Assembly (NCBI GenBank): GCA_963674625.2
Contig: CAXXXO010000003.1
Span: 372,001 to 436,000 of the forward strand
Source of the DNA: JALHFZ01 sp963674625
GTDB lineage: Bacteria; Synergistota; Synergistia; Synergistales; Aminobacteriaceae
Reading direction: 5' to 3'
DNA: 64,000 nucleotides
Positions 28,374-37,402 of this stretch are shown here, piece after piece. The notes under the pieces are model-generated. The model searched no databases, was not told the origin of the DNA, and saw only the letters and a program-made list of their open reading frames with translations. Every line of letters begins with the position of its first letter. The first letter of the stretch is position 1. The position numbers and the translations under genes were made by a program.

Positions 28374-29075
28374 TCAGGCGCCGGAAACCTCACCCTCAGG
28401 ACGGGATTTTTTCTGCGCCCTGGTAGCCGCGGCGATATAGACCGCCGCGAGGATCGTGAAGATATAGGCCTGAACCATTCCCGTCAGAAGACCCAGAAGG
28501 GTCATGACTGCGGGAAAGAAAAAGGGCGTAATGGTGAGCAGAATGCCCACGATCATTCCGCCGCTCATCATGTTGCCGAAGAGACGTACTGCCAGGGCGA
28601 GGGTCCGGGAGATCTCCCCGATGATGTTGAAGGGCAGCATGACGACGGTCGGTTCGATATAGGTTTTCAGGTAGCTCCCCACTCCCCGCTTCTGTATGCC
28701 GAAGAGGGGGACCGCCGCAAAGACAAGCAGGGCAAGAGCGGCCGTGGTGGAGAGAGAACCTGTCGGGGGCTCGAAACCGGGTATGATTGTGAAGAGAGCC
28801 GATGCGGCCACGAAGAGAAAAATCGTGCCGAGAAAGGGCAGATAGCTTTCAGGATCGGGAAGCCCGACCTCCCGTATCTGATCCCTGATGGCCGTGACCA
28901 CTATTTCCAGAACGTTCTGCCACCGGGAGCGTTCGAGACCCGTCGAGAGCCTCGAGGTGACAAGCATGGATCCCGCCGCCAGGACGGCCATGATGACCCA
29001 CGTGAAGAGCATGGTGGCGTTGATTTTTAAAAAACCGGACTGCCAGAAAATGATGGCGTCAGGGCTGAGTCGCAT
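28374..29075 (-). CDS. atpB: N-ATPase a subunit
   Basis: This is the stator ion-channel subunit. Five to six membrane helices are visible. The key helix LALAVRLFGNMMSGGMIVG carries the essential Arg of the a/c interface. The final helix GMVQAYIFTILAAVYIAAA is typical. The open frame extends to 29345, but ATG at 29075 is preceded by AGGAGG at ideal distance and gives 234 aa. It overlaps the end of atpR by 17 bases. Confidence 0.94.
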   Translation of the reverse strand: MRLSPDAIIFWQSGFLKINATMLFTWVIMAVLAAGSMLVTSRLSTGLERSRWQNVLEIVVTAIRDQIREVGLPDPESYLPFLGTIFLFVAASALFTIIPGFEPPTGSLSTTAALALLVFAAVPLFGIQKRGVGSYLKTYIEPTVVMLPFNIIGEISRTLALAVRLFGNMMSGGMIVGILLTITPFFFPAVMTLLGLLTGMVQAYIFTILAAVYIAAATRAQKKSRPEGEVSGA

Positions 29076-29382
29076 GGAACACCTCCTGCTCCGGGGGAGT
29101 CTTCTTCCCCGTGGTTTTTGTCCATCGAAGAACGATGCTTCGGCCAAAAAGAATTCCCGCCAGGAGAATGATAAGCCGAACCCATGCCCCCTCGGAAAGG
29201 TAATACAGCGCAGCCAGAAGAAAAGAAATCCGGACGAGAAAACCGGCCAGGAACCATCGGGCGGGATGAGGAGAAGAAAGCCCCCGGCGGATGGTCCACC
29301 ACAGGCCTCCGAAAAAAACAATCCCCAGAAGGACCCCTGCCGCAAAGGAGAGGATCAGCCCGAAGGCTTCAGTTCCCGTCAT
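29059..29382 (-). CDS. atpR: N-ATPase assembly/accessory subunit AtpR
   Basis: This is a small membrane protein of about 107 aa with three hydrophobic segments (FGLILSFAAGVLLGIVFFGG, WFLAGFLVRISFLLAALYYL, VRLIILLAGILFGRSIVL). Position and topology identify it as AtpR, which occurs only in N-ATPase operons. ATG 29382 has GGAGGAG close upstream and was preferred to 29403. It overlaps atpQ by 14 bases. Confidence 0.85.
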   Translation of the reverse strand: MTGTEAFGLILSFAAGVLLGIVFFGGLWWTIRRGLSSPHPARWFLAGFLVRISFLLAALYYLSEGAWVRLIILLAGILFGRSIVLRWTKTTGKKTPPEQEVFHATQP

Positions 29383-29701
29383 CCTTCTCCTCCTCCATGG
29401 CATTCCGCTCCCGGGAGACCCAGAACCAGGCGTTGAGGCAGCCGATCCCCAGGCCCGCTACGAGAAGAGCGAGGGTCCAGGACCGGGCATCGCCCCTTCG
29501 GCTGTCGAGCCAGATTCCCAGGGCGGCCCCCAGAAGGGTGGGTACGGAGACGGACCACCCTATGATGCCCATCATTCCGAGACCGAACCACACACCTGGG
29601 GCGGGGTTGCGCCGGACCTGAAGCTTTCGCCGGGCTTTCTCCCCCACTTCCCGGATAAACTTCTCGTCTTTTTGGGTTCGCCGTCCCGCCGGCTCAGTCA
29701 T
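29369..29701 (-). CDS. atpQ: N-ATPase subunit AtpQ (AtpI-like)
   Basis: This 110 aa protein has a charged N-terminus followed by two membrane helices (WFGLGMMGIIGWSVSVPTLL and TLALLVAGLGIGCLNAWFWV). The GWSVSVPTLLGAALGIWLD segment matches the AtpI/AtpQ family. It is probably needed for assembly of the c-ring or for Mg handling; the function is known only from relatives. It overlaps the atpC stop by 8 bases. Confidence 0.85.
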   Translation of the reverse strand: MTEPAGRRTQKDEKFIREVGEKARRKLQVRRNPAPGVWFGLGMMGIIGWSVSVPTLLGAALGIWLDSRRGDARSWTLALLVAGLGIGCLNAWFWVSRERNAMEEEKDDGN

Positions 29702-30098
29702 TGCTCAGTTTCACGAACCTGCGGACGATGCCCGTTTCCAGACGGGCAAGGACTCTCCGCACGCTCTTTTCTCCTTCGTCCATATACAGAAACTCCTCCT
29801 CCACCGAACGCTGAAGGGCCTCGAGATTTTCTCCTCCGTGGGCCCGCCGTACGGAAAAAAAAACATTCTCTCCGGCTTTCACCATGACTCCCTCGTCAAG
29901 AGCCGCGTATTTTTCCTCGCCCCGGGCCGTCTCGTAGATCAGAATTCCCGGCACAAGGGAGGCGACGCAGTCGAGCCGCCGGGGAAGAATGCCGAAGGAG
30001 CCGGCGCTGGTCTCCATTACTATGTTCGTAACGTCAGACCGATCTTCGAAAATCTGAAAGGGAAGCAGAATTTTCATGGTCATCACAGGCTGTGCCAT
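29694..30098 (-). CDS. atpC: N-ATPase epsilon subunit
   Basis: This is the F1 central-stalk epsilon subunit, 134 aa. The N-terminal beta-barrel includes SAGSFGILPRRLDCVASLVPG, equivalent to the GxxGILPxH segment of other epsilons. The C-terminal helical part follows. It is the second gene, 47 bases after atpD, with the strong Shine-Dalgarno GGAGG. Confidence 0.93.
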   Translation of the reverse strand: MAQPVMTMKILLPFQIFEDRSDVTNIVMETSAGSFGILPRRLDCVASLVPGILIYETARGEEKYAALDEGVMVKAGENVFFSVRRAHGGENLEALQRSVEEEFLYMDEGEKSVRRVLARLETGIVRRFVKLSND

Positions 30099-30145
30099 CG
30101 GCTCCTCCTTTCCGTCGGGGAAATATCGAACCGGGCCGGGATTAT

Positions 30146-31576
<1,431 letters not shown>

Positions 31577-31900
31577 TCAGTTTTCCTTTCCGGCGCGAAG
31601 TCCGGATACGCCTGGTGGATTTGCAGGGAAACTGCAAAGATGATGCAGAATAGAGCCGAAAAAAACACCGGCATTCTTTTCATTGCGAGCGGCTGTTTGT
31701 GACAACCACATATGCGGTTCATTTAGAAATAATAATTATAATAGGCTATGGAAATAACTATTGTCAAATCAGGCGGCAGACTGCAAAAAAAAATGAATGG
31801 GCAAAACTTCTGCTTCGGCAGGGTTCCTTATGGCGCACAGCCTTCGTAGATCTGCCACGCCGATTTCTTTTTTTTATTTTCAGCACAAAGACGTGTATAT
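31577..31900. other. AT-rich intergenic region between the atp operon and abiE
   Basis: This stretch must carry the promoter of the atp operon (minus). I see no confident -35/-10 pair. A sharp drop in GC begins near 31720, marking the edge of the accessory island. No credible gene was found. Confidence 0.6.
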
Positions 31901-31988
31901 TTAGCCGAGTATATGCTCATAATAAAAATTCGCTTTATATTTTACATGAAGTAGTAGTTAATTAGCCGATTATATGTTATTAATAAAG
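31901..31988 (+). repeat. Direct repeat, probable AbiEi operator
   Basis: Two 27-base copies occur at 31901-31927 and 31962-31988, 61 bases apart. Both begin TTAGCCGA, followed by TATATG and, after a variable stretch, ATAAA. The second ends 15 bases before the abiEi start codon. AbiEi antitoxins are known to repress their operon by binding repeats in the promoter, and this position fits that role. Confidence 0.7.
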
Positions 31989-32003
31989 TGAGGTGTGGGA
32001 CAC

Positions 32004-32777
32004 ATGAAATACTATGAGAGTTTGGTCGAACTTCAGTGCTTCTCACGAGCAGATGTTGAACGACTGACGCAAAATAAACACGCGGCAGATTCTTTGATAA
32101 AAGAGTATAAGCGCAAAGGCTATATAGAGTCCGTGCGCCGTAATTTGTTTGTCACTGTGAGCATGGAAACAAAACGGGCGATAGCAAATCGCTATCGGAT
32201 AGCGTCAAGCATATTGCGCGGCAATTACATTTCACATCATTCAGCCTTTGAGTATTACGGCTGCGCCAATCAAGTGTTTTATGAAGTGTATGTATCGGGT
32301 GAAGGACGCTTTGCAAACTTCGAATACGATGACCTTACGTTCCGCTATGTCGCGCCGCGTATCGAACCCGGTGTGGTTCAACAAGAGAACGGTGTTCGTG
32401 TTACTGATATGGAGCGCACAGTCCTCGACAGTATCAAAGACTTTGAGAAAATAGGCGGATTGGAAGAATTGCTGCGGTGTTTTGGGCTGATAACTTATGT
32501 TGATGAGGATCAACTCCTGCGGTATCTCAAAGTCTATGATAAACAAGTCCTCTATCAGAAAACCGGATATATTTTGGAGCATTTGAAAAAGCAGTTGCGA
32601 TTATCAGATTATTTTTTTGAAGTTTGTGAGAGTAGGCGCAAAGGCAGCGTCCGCTATCTCTACCATGGCATAGAGCATGAGCCGAACATCTTCAACAATC
32701 GTTGGAACCTTGTCGTGCCGCATGACCTCATGAAGCTTATATCAAAAGGTGGAAATGAAGATGCCGAACTTCGATAA
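32004..32777 (+). CDS. abiEi: Type IV toxin-antitoxin system AbiEi family antitoxin
   Basis: This is the antitoxin and transcriptional autorepressor of an AbiE system. Residues 1-70 form a winged helix-turn-helix (FSRADVERLTQNKHAADSLI, YIESVRRNLFVTVS). The C-terminal antitoxin domain includes YISHHSAFEYYG, VRVTDMERTVLDSI and GYILEHLKKQLRLSD, typical of the family. ATG 32004 has GAGGTG eight bases upstream; GTG codons slightly upstream overlap that site. It overlaps the toxin gene. Its codon use and AT content differ from the neighbouring housekeeping genes, which suggests horizontal acquisition. Confidence 0.88.
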   Translation: MKYYESLVELQCFSRADVERLTQNKHAADSLIKEYKRKGYIESVRRNLFVTVSMETKRAIANRYRIASSILRGNYISHHSAFEYYGCANQVFYEVYVSGEGRFANFEYDDLTFRYVAPRIEPGVVQQENGVRVTDMERTVLDSIKDFEKIGGLEELLRCFGLITYVDEDQLLRYLKVYDKQVLYQKTGYILEHLKKQLRLSDYFFEVCESRRKGSVRYLYHGIEHEPNIFNNRWNLVVPHDLMKLISKGGNEDAELR

Positions 32778-33705
32778 ACGAACACTATCACAACAAGCGC
32801 AAGAACTAGGATTTATCCGCGATACTTTTGAGAAAGTTTGCCGTCTGTCCTCTGTCCTGGGTTTCATACAAAGAGATCCTTTGCTTGGAGAAAACTTGGC
32901 GCTCAAAGGCGGCACAGCAATCAATCTGACAATATTTAATCTGCCCCGTCTGTCAGTAGACATTGATCTTGACTATACCAAGAGCAACAACAGGGCCGAG
33001 ATGATGGCAGAACGCGCAGACATCGCGGACATCATAAAGCGATACATGGCTGCGGATGGATATGCATTAAACGAAAAATCCAGGGCGTATCATTCCCTGG
33101 ACTCCTTCATTTTTAACTATATGAACTCTGCAGATATACGAGATAACATCAAAATCGAACTCAACTACTCGCTGCGCTGTCATGTTCTCCCGCTGGAACG
33201 TCGGAGCGTAGAGACGCAAGGTTTTCTTTCTGCATCTGAAGTTTTGTCCGTCGCGTCGATAGAGATATTCGCAAGCAAAATTGTGGCGCTGCTTTCAAGA
33301 ACTGCGGCGAGAGATTTATACGATATAAACAATATGCTTCACTTCGGGTTATTTGATGAAACACAGGAAGAAATGCTGCGCAAGTGCGTGGTCTATTACA
33401 GCGCAATCGGTGGAGAAACAGCACCCGAAACCTTTGGCTGTGAAAGGATAGACAGTTTGACGAAATACAAAATTAAAACTGATCTAATTCCCGTTATCCG
33501 CAAGACAGAGAAGTTCAGCCTTGCCGCAACACAGGAACGGGTTAAGTCATACCTGATAAAGTTACTTGTACCGACTGATTCGGAGCGTTCATTCTTGAAG
33601 GCTTTCCGAGACAAAGAGTACCGCCCGGAACTGCTTTTCGATGGCGAAATGCTGGATCGTGTGAAAGAGCACCCGATGGCGCTATGGAAGTGCCGTCAAA
33701 GCTAA
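32755..33705 (+). CDS. abiEii: Type IV toxin AbiEii, nucleotidyltransferase
   Basis: This is an AbiEii/AbiGii-family toxin with a polymerase-beta-like nucleotidyltransferase fold. It carries motif I ENLALKGGTAINLTIF near residue 45 and the metal motif SVDIDLDYTK near 64-73, then IKIELNYSLR and IEIFASKIVALLSRTAARDLYDI. Length is 317 aa. Starts at 32749 (GTG), 32755 and 32761 are all possible within the overlap with the antitoxin; 32755 is given. In known AbiE systems the toxin is non-proteinaceous in its target (tRNA or nucleotide chemistry) and gives phage defence. Confidence 0.9.
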   Translation: MKMPNFDKRTLSQQAQELGFIRDTFEKVCRLSSVLGFIQRDPLLGENLALKGGTAINLTIFNLPRLSVDIDLDYTKSNNRAEMMAERADIADIIKRYMAADGYALNEKSRAYHSLDSFIFNYMNSADIRDNIKIELNYSLRCHVLPLERRSVETQGFLSASEVLSVASIEIFASKIVALLSRTAARDLYDINNMLHFGLFDETQEEMLRKCVVYYSAIGGETAPETFGCERIDSLTKYKIKTDLIPVIRKTEKFSLAATQERVKSYLIKLLVPTDSERSFLKAFRDKEYRPELLFDGEMLDRVKEHPMALWKCRQS

Positions 33706-33792
33706 ATATTATTTACGACAGGAGCGGTCAAAATGGGCGCTTCATATTTTATGGTATGCCCGCCGGGGGAACCGTTAGCTTGCATACGCCAT

Positions 33793-33828
33793 CAAGGACA
33801 TCGTTTAGTTTTCTAAGCGATGTCCTTG
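33793..33828 (+). terminator. Strong 16-bp hairpin downstream of abiEii
   Basis: A 16-bp stem with one T-G pair (33793-33808 with 33813-33828) has a TTTT loop and lies 88 bases after the toxin stop. The nearest T-rich run is about 15 bases later, so it is not a textbook terminator. It could end the abiE transcript or mark a mobile-element remnant. Confidence 0.5.
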
Positions 33829-33887
33829 GTTGCAAAACCTCTTTATTTTTTTTGAAAGGCGCTTCCCGTAAAAGTGCCTTTTCTTAA

Positions 33888-33978
33888 TGGCGGAGAAGGT
33901 GGGATTTGAACCCACGGAGCAGCAAAGCCGCTCAATTGATTTCGAGTCAATCGCCTTCGACCACTCGGCCACTTCTCC
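33888..33978 (-). tRNA. tRNA-Ser (anticodon CGA)
   Basis: On the minus strand the gene folds as a class II tRNA. The acceptor stem is GGAGAAG with CTTCTCC, the D arm is GGCCGAGTGG, and the anticodon stem ATTGA/TCAAT carries the loop CTCGAAA. There is a long variable arm, T arm GTGGGTTCAAATCCCAC, discriminator G and encoded CCA. Its 3' end faces the abiE genes. Confidence 0.93.
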
Positions 33979-34099
33979 GCACGGCATGTTATTATACACA
34001 TTCTCTTCCCCGTTGCCAACAGGCCCGGGATGAAATTTTCTGAATCACGGTTCGTTCCATTTTTCCCCTTTTCCGATGCATAAAAATTTGTTTCCGGGT

Positions 34100-34128
34100 C
34101 TGGCAAACCTGGAAAGCTATGATATAAT
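34100..34128 (+). promoter_or_regulatory. Promoter of the plus-strand tRNA-Ser gene
   Basis: CTGGCA (34100-34105) and a perfect TATAAT (34123-34128) have a 17-base spacer, ending 14 bases before the mature tRNA 5' end. Confidence 0.65.
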
Positions 34129-34142
34129 ATCTGCCGTTGAGC

Positions 34143-34230
34143 GGAGAAGTGGCCGAGTGGTCGAAGGCGGGCGCTTGGAGAGCGTCTGAACCGAGAGGTT
34201 CCGTGGGTTCAAATCCCTCCTTCTCCGCCA
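34143..34230 (+). tRNA. tRNA-Ser (anticodon GGA)
   Basis: This is a class II tRNA. The acceptor stem is GGAGAAG with CTTCTCC, the D arm is GGCCGAGTGG, the anticodon stem GGCGC/GCGTC carries loop TTGGAGA, followed by a long variable arm and the T arm, and it ends in encoded CCA. It lies 164 bases from the CGA serine tRNA and is transcribed on the opposite strand. Confidence 0.94.
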
Positions 34231-34304
34231 TTGTTTTTTTAGCGGTTTGCCGAATGGGCGTCACGTCGACATTTTGTCAAAACATTATGCAGCGAAATTT
34301 ATGT

Positions 34305-34340
34305 CCCCTGCCTTCATAAGCGCGGGACATTTTTTATTTT
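34305..34340 (+). terminator. Terminator after tRNA-Ser (GGA)
   Basis: ATGTCCC and GGGACAT pair around a loop of about 15 bases and are followed by TTTTTATTTT. It lies at the junction with the convergent DUF364-type gene and may serve both. Confidence 0.7.
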
Positions 34341-35134
34341 CTCCGGGTCAAATTGCAGAAACGAAGACAGCCTGTACGGTGGAGCCTGGAGATGCTGAGT
34401 CCCTCCGTAACGCCCTGGCGGGTTTTTGCTTCGTCTTCAACAATACTTCCGGCAAGCACATCGGCGCCGTAATCGTTCATGAGCACCGGTGAGAGAGGGA
34501 CCGTAGCCCCGAGAACGACCTGGTATGCCCGGGATGATGCCTTCAGGTAGCGGGCCATGCAGCGTGTGAGTAAAGCAGTTCCCGTTATGGCCGCAACGCG
34601 GCAGGACTCCAGGGCTTCGTCCCATTTTTTCGGTTCCAGCCGGCCTGGAACATCCTTCAACTCAAGCAGAAAAATCCGGGCGGCCACCTCGCGGATTCTT
34701 TCGATGAAGGGAAAATCACCCACAATAACTACATCCTGTCCCTTCCCTTCCTGAAGGATCAGATCAAGAGCGTTAGGGCTTTTCTGGTCGCATTGCGGAG
34801 CAAGGGCAGCGTTCAAAGCAGCAGCGGCGAGGCTTCGGTTCAGAAGAAGATCGTCATATAGCAGCGAGGCCGCTTCCAGAAGCGTTTTTCCCCGTACCGA
34901 GTCGACCTGTGACACCCTTCTCTGGCAAAAGCTTCCAAGATTCGTCGCAAGACCGGTTCTGTTGCCGGCTCGAATAAAGATTTGCTTCTGGCCTAGAACC
35001 ACTTCGTCGATCCGTTTGTCGGGAAAGGCCATCGAGCCCAGAAGGCGGTCTATAAGAAGGTGTTCATCATCGCTCAGAGGCTGTGCCATTTCCTTCGCCA
35101 AGGGAATGGCACAGTTGCATTCATCGTGTTTCAT
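34334..35134 (-). CDS. DUF4213/DUF364 (putative heavy-metal chelation) protein
   Basis: This is a 266 aa cytoplasmic protein. The N-terminal part (LGSFCQRRVSQVDSVRGKTL, then LAAAALNAAL) matches the DUF4213 pattern. The C-terminal Rossmann-like part has GQDVVIVGDFPFIERIRE, AAITGTALLTRCMARYL, VVLGATVPLSPVLMNDYGAD and LAGSIVEDEAKTRQGVTEG, typical of the DUF364 putative heavy-metal chelation domain. The true function is unknown. ATG 35134 has GGAGG eight bases upstream; the frame also has an upstream TTG at 35140. It is preceded by a leader with nested inverted repeats that might regulate it. Confidence 0.8.
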   Translation of the reverse strand: MKHDECNCAIPLAKEMAQPLSDDEHLLIDRLLGSMAFPDKRIDEVVLGQKQIFIRAGNRTGLATNLGSFCQRRVSQVDSVRGKTLLEAASLLYDDLLLNRSLAAAALNAALAPQCDQKSPNALDLILQEGKGQDVVIVGDFPFIERIREVAARIFLLELKDVPGRLEPKKWDEALESCRVAAITGTALLTRCMARYLKASSRAYQVVLGATVPLSPVLMNDYGADVLAGSIVEDEAKTRQGVTEGLSISRLHRTGCLRFCNLTRRK

Positions 35135-35160
35135 TTGCAAAACCTCCAGTCAGCTAGAAG

Positions 35161-35338
35161 AAACCACCATTACCTGCCCTACCCTATCTTTGCTTTTTTG
35201 CTTCATTTTTCCTATGACATTTATGGCGGGCTGAGGTGGAGTTCTCCTTCATTAAAACCTTTGTATTCCATTCCTGCTTTGTGTTCAAGAGATAGGGTCC
35301 AATATGTCGCTCCTTAACCGCCCTCATTCCGGTGGTTT
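35161..35338 (-). promoter_or_regulatory. Candidate structured leader RNA upstream of the DUF364 gene
   Basis: Two nested inverted repeats flank this region: AAACCACC (35161-35168) with GGTGGTTT (35331-35338), and ACCCTATCT (35181-35189) with AGATAGGGT (35290-35298). Both are perfect, and in a minus-strand transcript they could form coaxial closing helices around about 100 bases that include a GGAG-AA-CTCC hairpin. The element ends about 18 bases before the Shine-Dalgarno of the gene. It matches no riboswitch motif I recognise. Confidence 0.4.
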
Positions 35339-35534
35339 TGCTGTTAATTTATTCGGCTTGGTGACAAGCAATTTACTATGCTGAGTGGTTTAGATTTTTT
35401 ACTTAAAAAAGACCGGAATTCTCTGAAATTTTGAGGTGATTGCTTTTCACTGAATAGACAAACATGGGTTTTACGGAAAGAGGAAAAAATCCGATCGTCC
35501 CGCTGAAACCCATCCGGAAATTTTAATTTTTTGC
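35339..35534. other. Intergenic, AT-rich
   Basis: No gene is seen between the possible leader and the stop of the methyltransferase gene. A promoter for the DUF364 transcript would be expected here. Confidence 0.5.
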
Positions 35535-36164
35535 TCACTCCGTCAGCAAGAACATAAGCTTGGAAGAAAAAACCAGTGTCGTCCAGATGATGTCCCGTCC
35601 TAAGCCGTCTTTCGATTCCGCTCTGGAGAGGATGCTGAGGCCTGCCTCTTCGAAAAGGCGCTGAATTTCTTGGGGTTCCCTGTTTTTGAAGAACCTTTCA
35701 TCAATGGAAGTGCGTTCCCCTGAAGAGAAGGAACACAGGAATATCCCCTTTTCTTTGAGGAGAGCCTTTACCTGGCAGGCGAAGGAGTAGAGTTCGTTGT
35801 CGGGAATATGCATAAGGACCGCTATGGCCGTTATTGCGTCAAATTTGCATGCCAGCAGAGGGTGTTCGTTCGGAAGGGGAAAAAGAGCGAATTGAAAAAG
35901 GATATTTTCTATTTTTTCTTCGCCGAGCCTCTTTTGTGCAACTCGAAGCATGGCGTCGCTTCCGTCGAGGGCCACTACAAAACAGCCGAGGGAGGCGAGA
36001 AAGAAGGCATCCCGGCCTGAGCCACAGCCTATTTCGAGAACATTTCCCCGGCAAGGAATCCACCGCCGGAGCAGGCCATGAAGAGGACCCATATCGGATT
36101 TATCATATTCTGCCGAGAGGCGTTCCGCATTTTTTTCGTACCAGGAAATCGTGGGGTTCGTCAC
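35535..36164 (-). CDS. Class I SAM-dependent methyltransferase
   Basis: This is a small methyltransferase of the Methyltransf_11/25 type. The SAM-binding motif I VLEIGCGSGRDAFFLASLG is near residue 44, followed by VALDGSDAM (acidic motif II), FDAITAIAVLMHIPD (post II), and a segment with SGERTSIDERFF typical of methyltransferases of unknown substrate. GTG 36164 has AAGGA nine bases upstream; an upstream GTG at 36185 would add seven residues and has a poorer site. The substrate cannot be inferred. Confidence 0.82.
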   Translation of the reverse strand: MTNPTISWYEKNAERLSAEYDKSDMGPLHGLLRRWIPCRGNVLEIGCGSGRDAFFLASLGCFVVALDGSDAMLRVAQKRLGEEKIENILFQFALFPLPNEHPLLACKFDAITAIAVLMHIPDNELYSFACQVKALLKEKGIFLCSFSSGERTSIDERFFKNREPQEIQRLFEEAGLSILSRAESKDGLGRDIIWTTLVFSSKLMFLLTE

Positions 36165-36232
36165 TTGATGCGTTCCTTCTTCCACCAGACACTCTATCCC
36201 TTTGTTTTTTCTTCCAGGATGCTTCTGTCTAT

Positions 36233-36636
36233 TTATCCTGCTCTTTTTATTTTCAGCCCTAAAATGTATTCCATACCATCGAAGTGCCGATCGTTATGGA
36301 TCAGCCAGTACCGGCTTTCGATGCAGAAGGTGGCGATGAGAACGTCGATCGTCTTTCGTACAGTGATTCCAGGTTGCCGCAGCTTTCGGAAGTTCTGCGC
36401 TGACTCAAGGGCAATATGCTTTCCGATAAAGTCGTGATATTAAAGGCTCTCCATCATCCCGCGGGCTTCGCGGAATTCTCTTTCGGAACGGAATCCCTGG
36501 AGCAATTCAGCAATGATGATGTCTCCTGTAATAATTCGACTATGAAGCAGCTCGTGGTGAAGAAGGTCCGTATGGGAAGCTCTAATTCCCCTGACATAAT
36601 AAATCCAGACCGAGATAACAGCGACGACAATTTCAT
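36233..36636 (-). pseudogene. Decayed VapC-type PIN toxin gene
   Basis: On the minus strand, six-frame reading shows a PIN-domain ribonuclease with damage. After a frameshift at the start (ATGAA instead of ATGAAA), the frame reads EIVVAVISVWIYYVRGI, TGDIIIAELLQGFRSEREF and ARGMMESL. It then hits TAA where the family has Glu and continues in frame as YHDFIGKHIALESAQNFRKL, GITVRKTIDVLIATFCIE and LIHNDRHFDGME up to the final TAA at 36233-36235. The usual first catalytic Asp (VDTSVW) is replaced by AVISVW. The gene is therefore non-functional by at least three changes. Confidence 0.8.
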
Positions 36637-36765
36637 TAATCCATCCTCATATCGTCGAGGCCGCCTTCCCAATGAAGGTTACCCCGAAGCGACCTGATCA
36701 GGGGCTGATTACACCGGACGATGAGCACTTCTTCAAGCGTCTTTTTTTGGCTTGCAGCCAGTTCT
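36636..36765 (-). pseudogene. Remnant of the partner VapB antitoxin gene
   Basis: Upstream of the decayed vapC, one frame reads ...LIRSLRGNLHWEGGLDDMRMD and stops at TAA, overlapping the vapC ATG by one base (TAATG). The RSLRG..HWEGGLDDMR ending is typical of VapB antitoxins that pair with PIN toxins. The N-terminal half (ribbon-helix-helix) is not recognisable, so this is a fragment. Confidence 0.6.
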
Positions 36766-37084
36766 ATCTCAAAAAACACCAGTTGTAAAGAAACTTGCCT
36801 CCACGCCATTGTCTGAAACTGCCCTGGGGAACTTCAAGATTTTATGAATTGCTCAATATTTCTATGATAACACTGAGGAAATAAATAATCGCACGGTGTG
36901 TATGTCTCTTCATGTTTTTCGACAAAAGGGAAAAAATTCCGCTAGTTTCTATAGGAAAAATATTTTATACGAGAGTACGGAAAAAGAGGATTTTTCTTTC
37001 AGCGCTTTTACGGTTTCCCTTTTATTCCGCGATACTGTACTCTGGAACTGTTCAGAAAAAGCATCACCAGAGGGGGATTTTCAA

Positions 37085-37393
37085 TTGAAGACAGTCAGAG
37101 TTTTTTTGCTTCTGTGCGGAATCATCGGTCTCTTCTATGGCTTTACCCAAAATAACGCCGAGGCCGCAAGCCAGGAAAAATTATATGTCTGCGGACCGTG
37201 CAGCTCTGCCTTTATAAAAACTGCCGAAGAGGTTGTCAGCGAGTTGAATATTCCTGATCGGGTGATCATAAAAAAGAGCACCTGCCTTGGAGCATGCTCC
37301 GAGCCTCCGGTTCTCGAGTTCCGCGGACAGGTCTATACAGAAATGACCGCCGAAAAACTCAGGGCAATGCTCGAATACGAGCTGGATCTCTAG
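37085..37393 (+). CDS. Exported [2Fe-2S] thioredoxin-like ferredoxin
   Basis: This 102 aa protein starts at TTG 37085, preceded by GAGGGGG; a long upstream open frame to 36896 has no coding character. Residues 1-28 look like a signal peptide (basic start, VFLLLCGIIGLFYGF, NNAEAA). The mature part has VCGPC near 36 and the pattern STCLGACSEPPVLEF near 65. That C..C spacing and CLGACSEPP are typical of the thioredoxin-like [2Fe-2S] ferredoxins related to NuoE. An N-terminal signal is unusual for such proteins. There is no obvious partner; the neighbours are a decayed TA pair and a convergent peptidase gene. Confidence 0.7.
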   Translation: MKTVRVFLLLCGIIGLFYGFTQNNAEAASQEKLYVCGPCSSAFIKTAEEVVSELNIPDRVIIKKSTCLGACSEPPVLEFRGQVYTEMTAEKLRAMLEYELDL

Positions 37394-37402
37394 TTCAAGG
37401 TA

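Noticed and set aside
31748..31852. 34-codon open frame starting with ATG in the abiE upstream region
   Set aside because: It is too short, has no ribosome binding site or homology, and lies in AT-rich intergenic DNA.
36454..36672. 72-aa open frame on the minus strand in the vapBC remnant
   Set aside because: It is the wrong frame of the decayed PIN gene; homology lies in the neighbouring frame.
36896..37084. N-terminal extension of the ferredoxin-like frame
   Set aside because: It has no coding character and hides the signal peptide. The TTG with Shine-Dalgarno at 37085 fits better.
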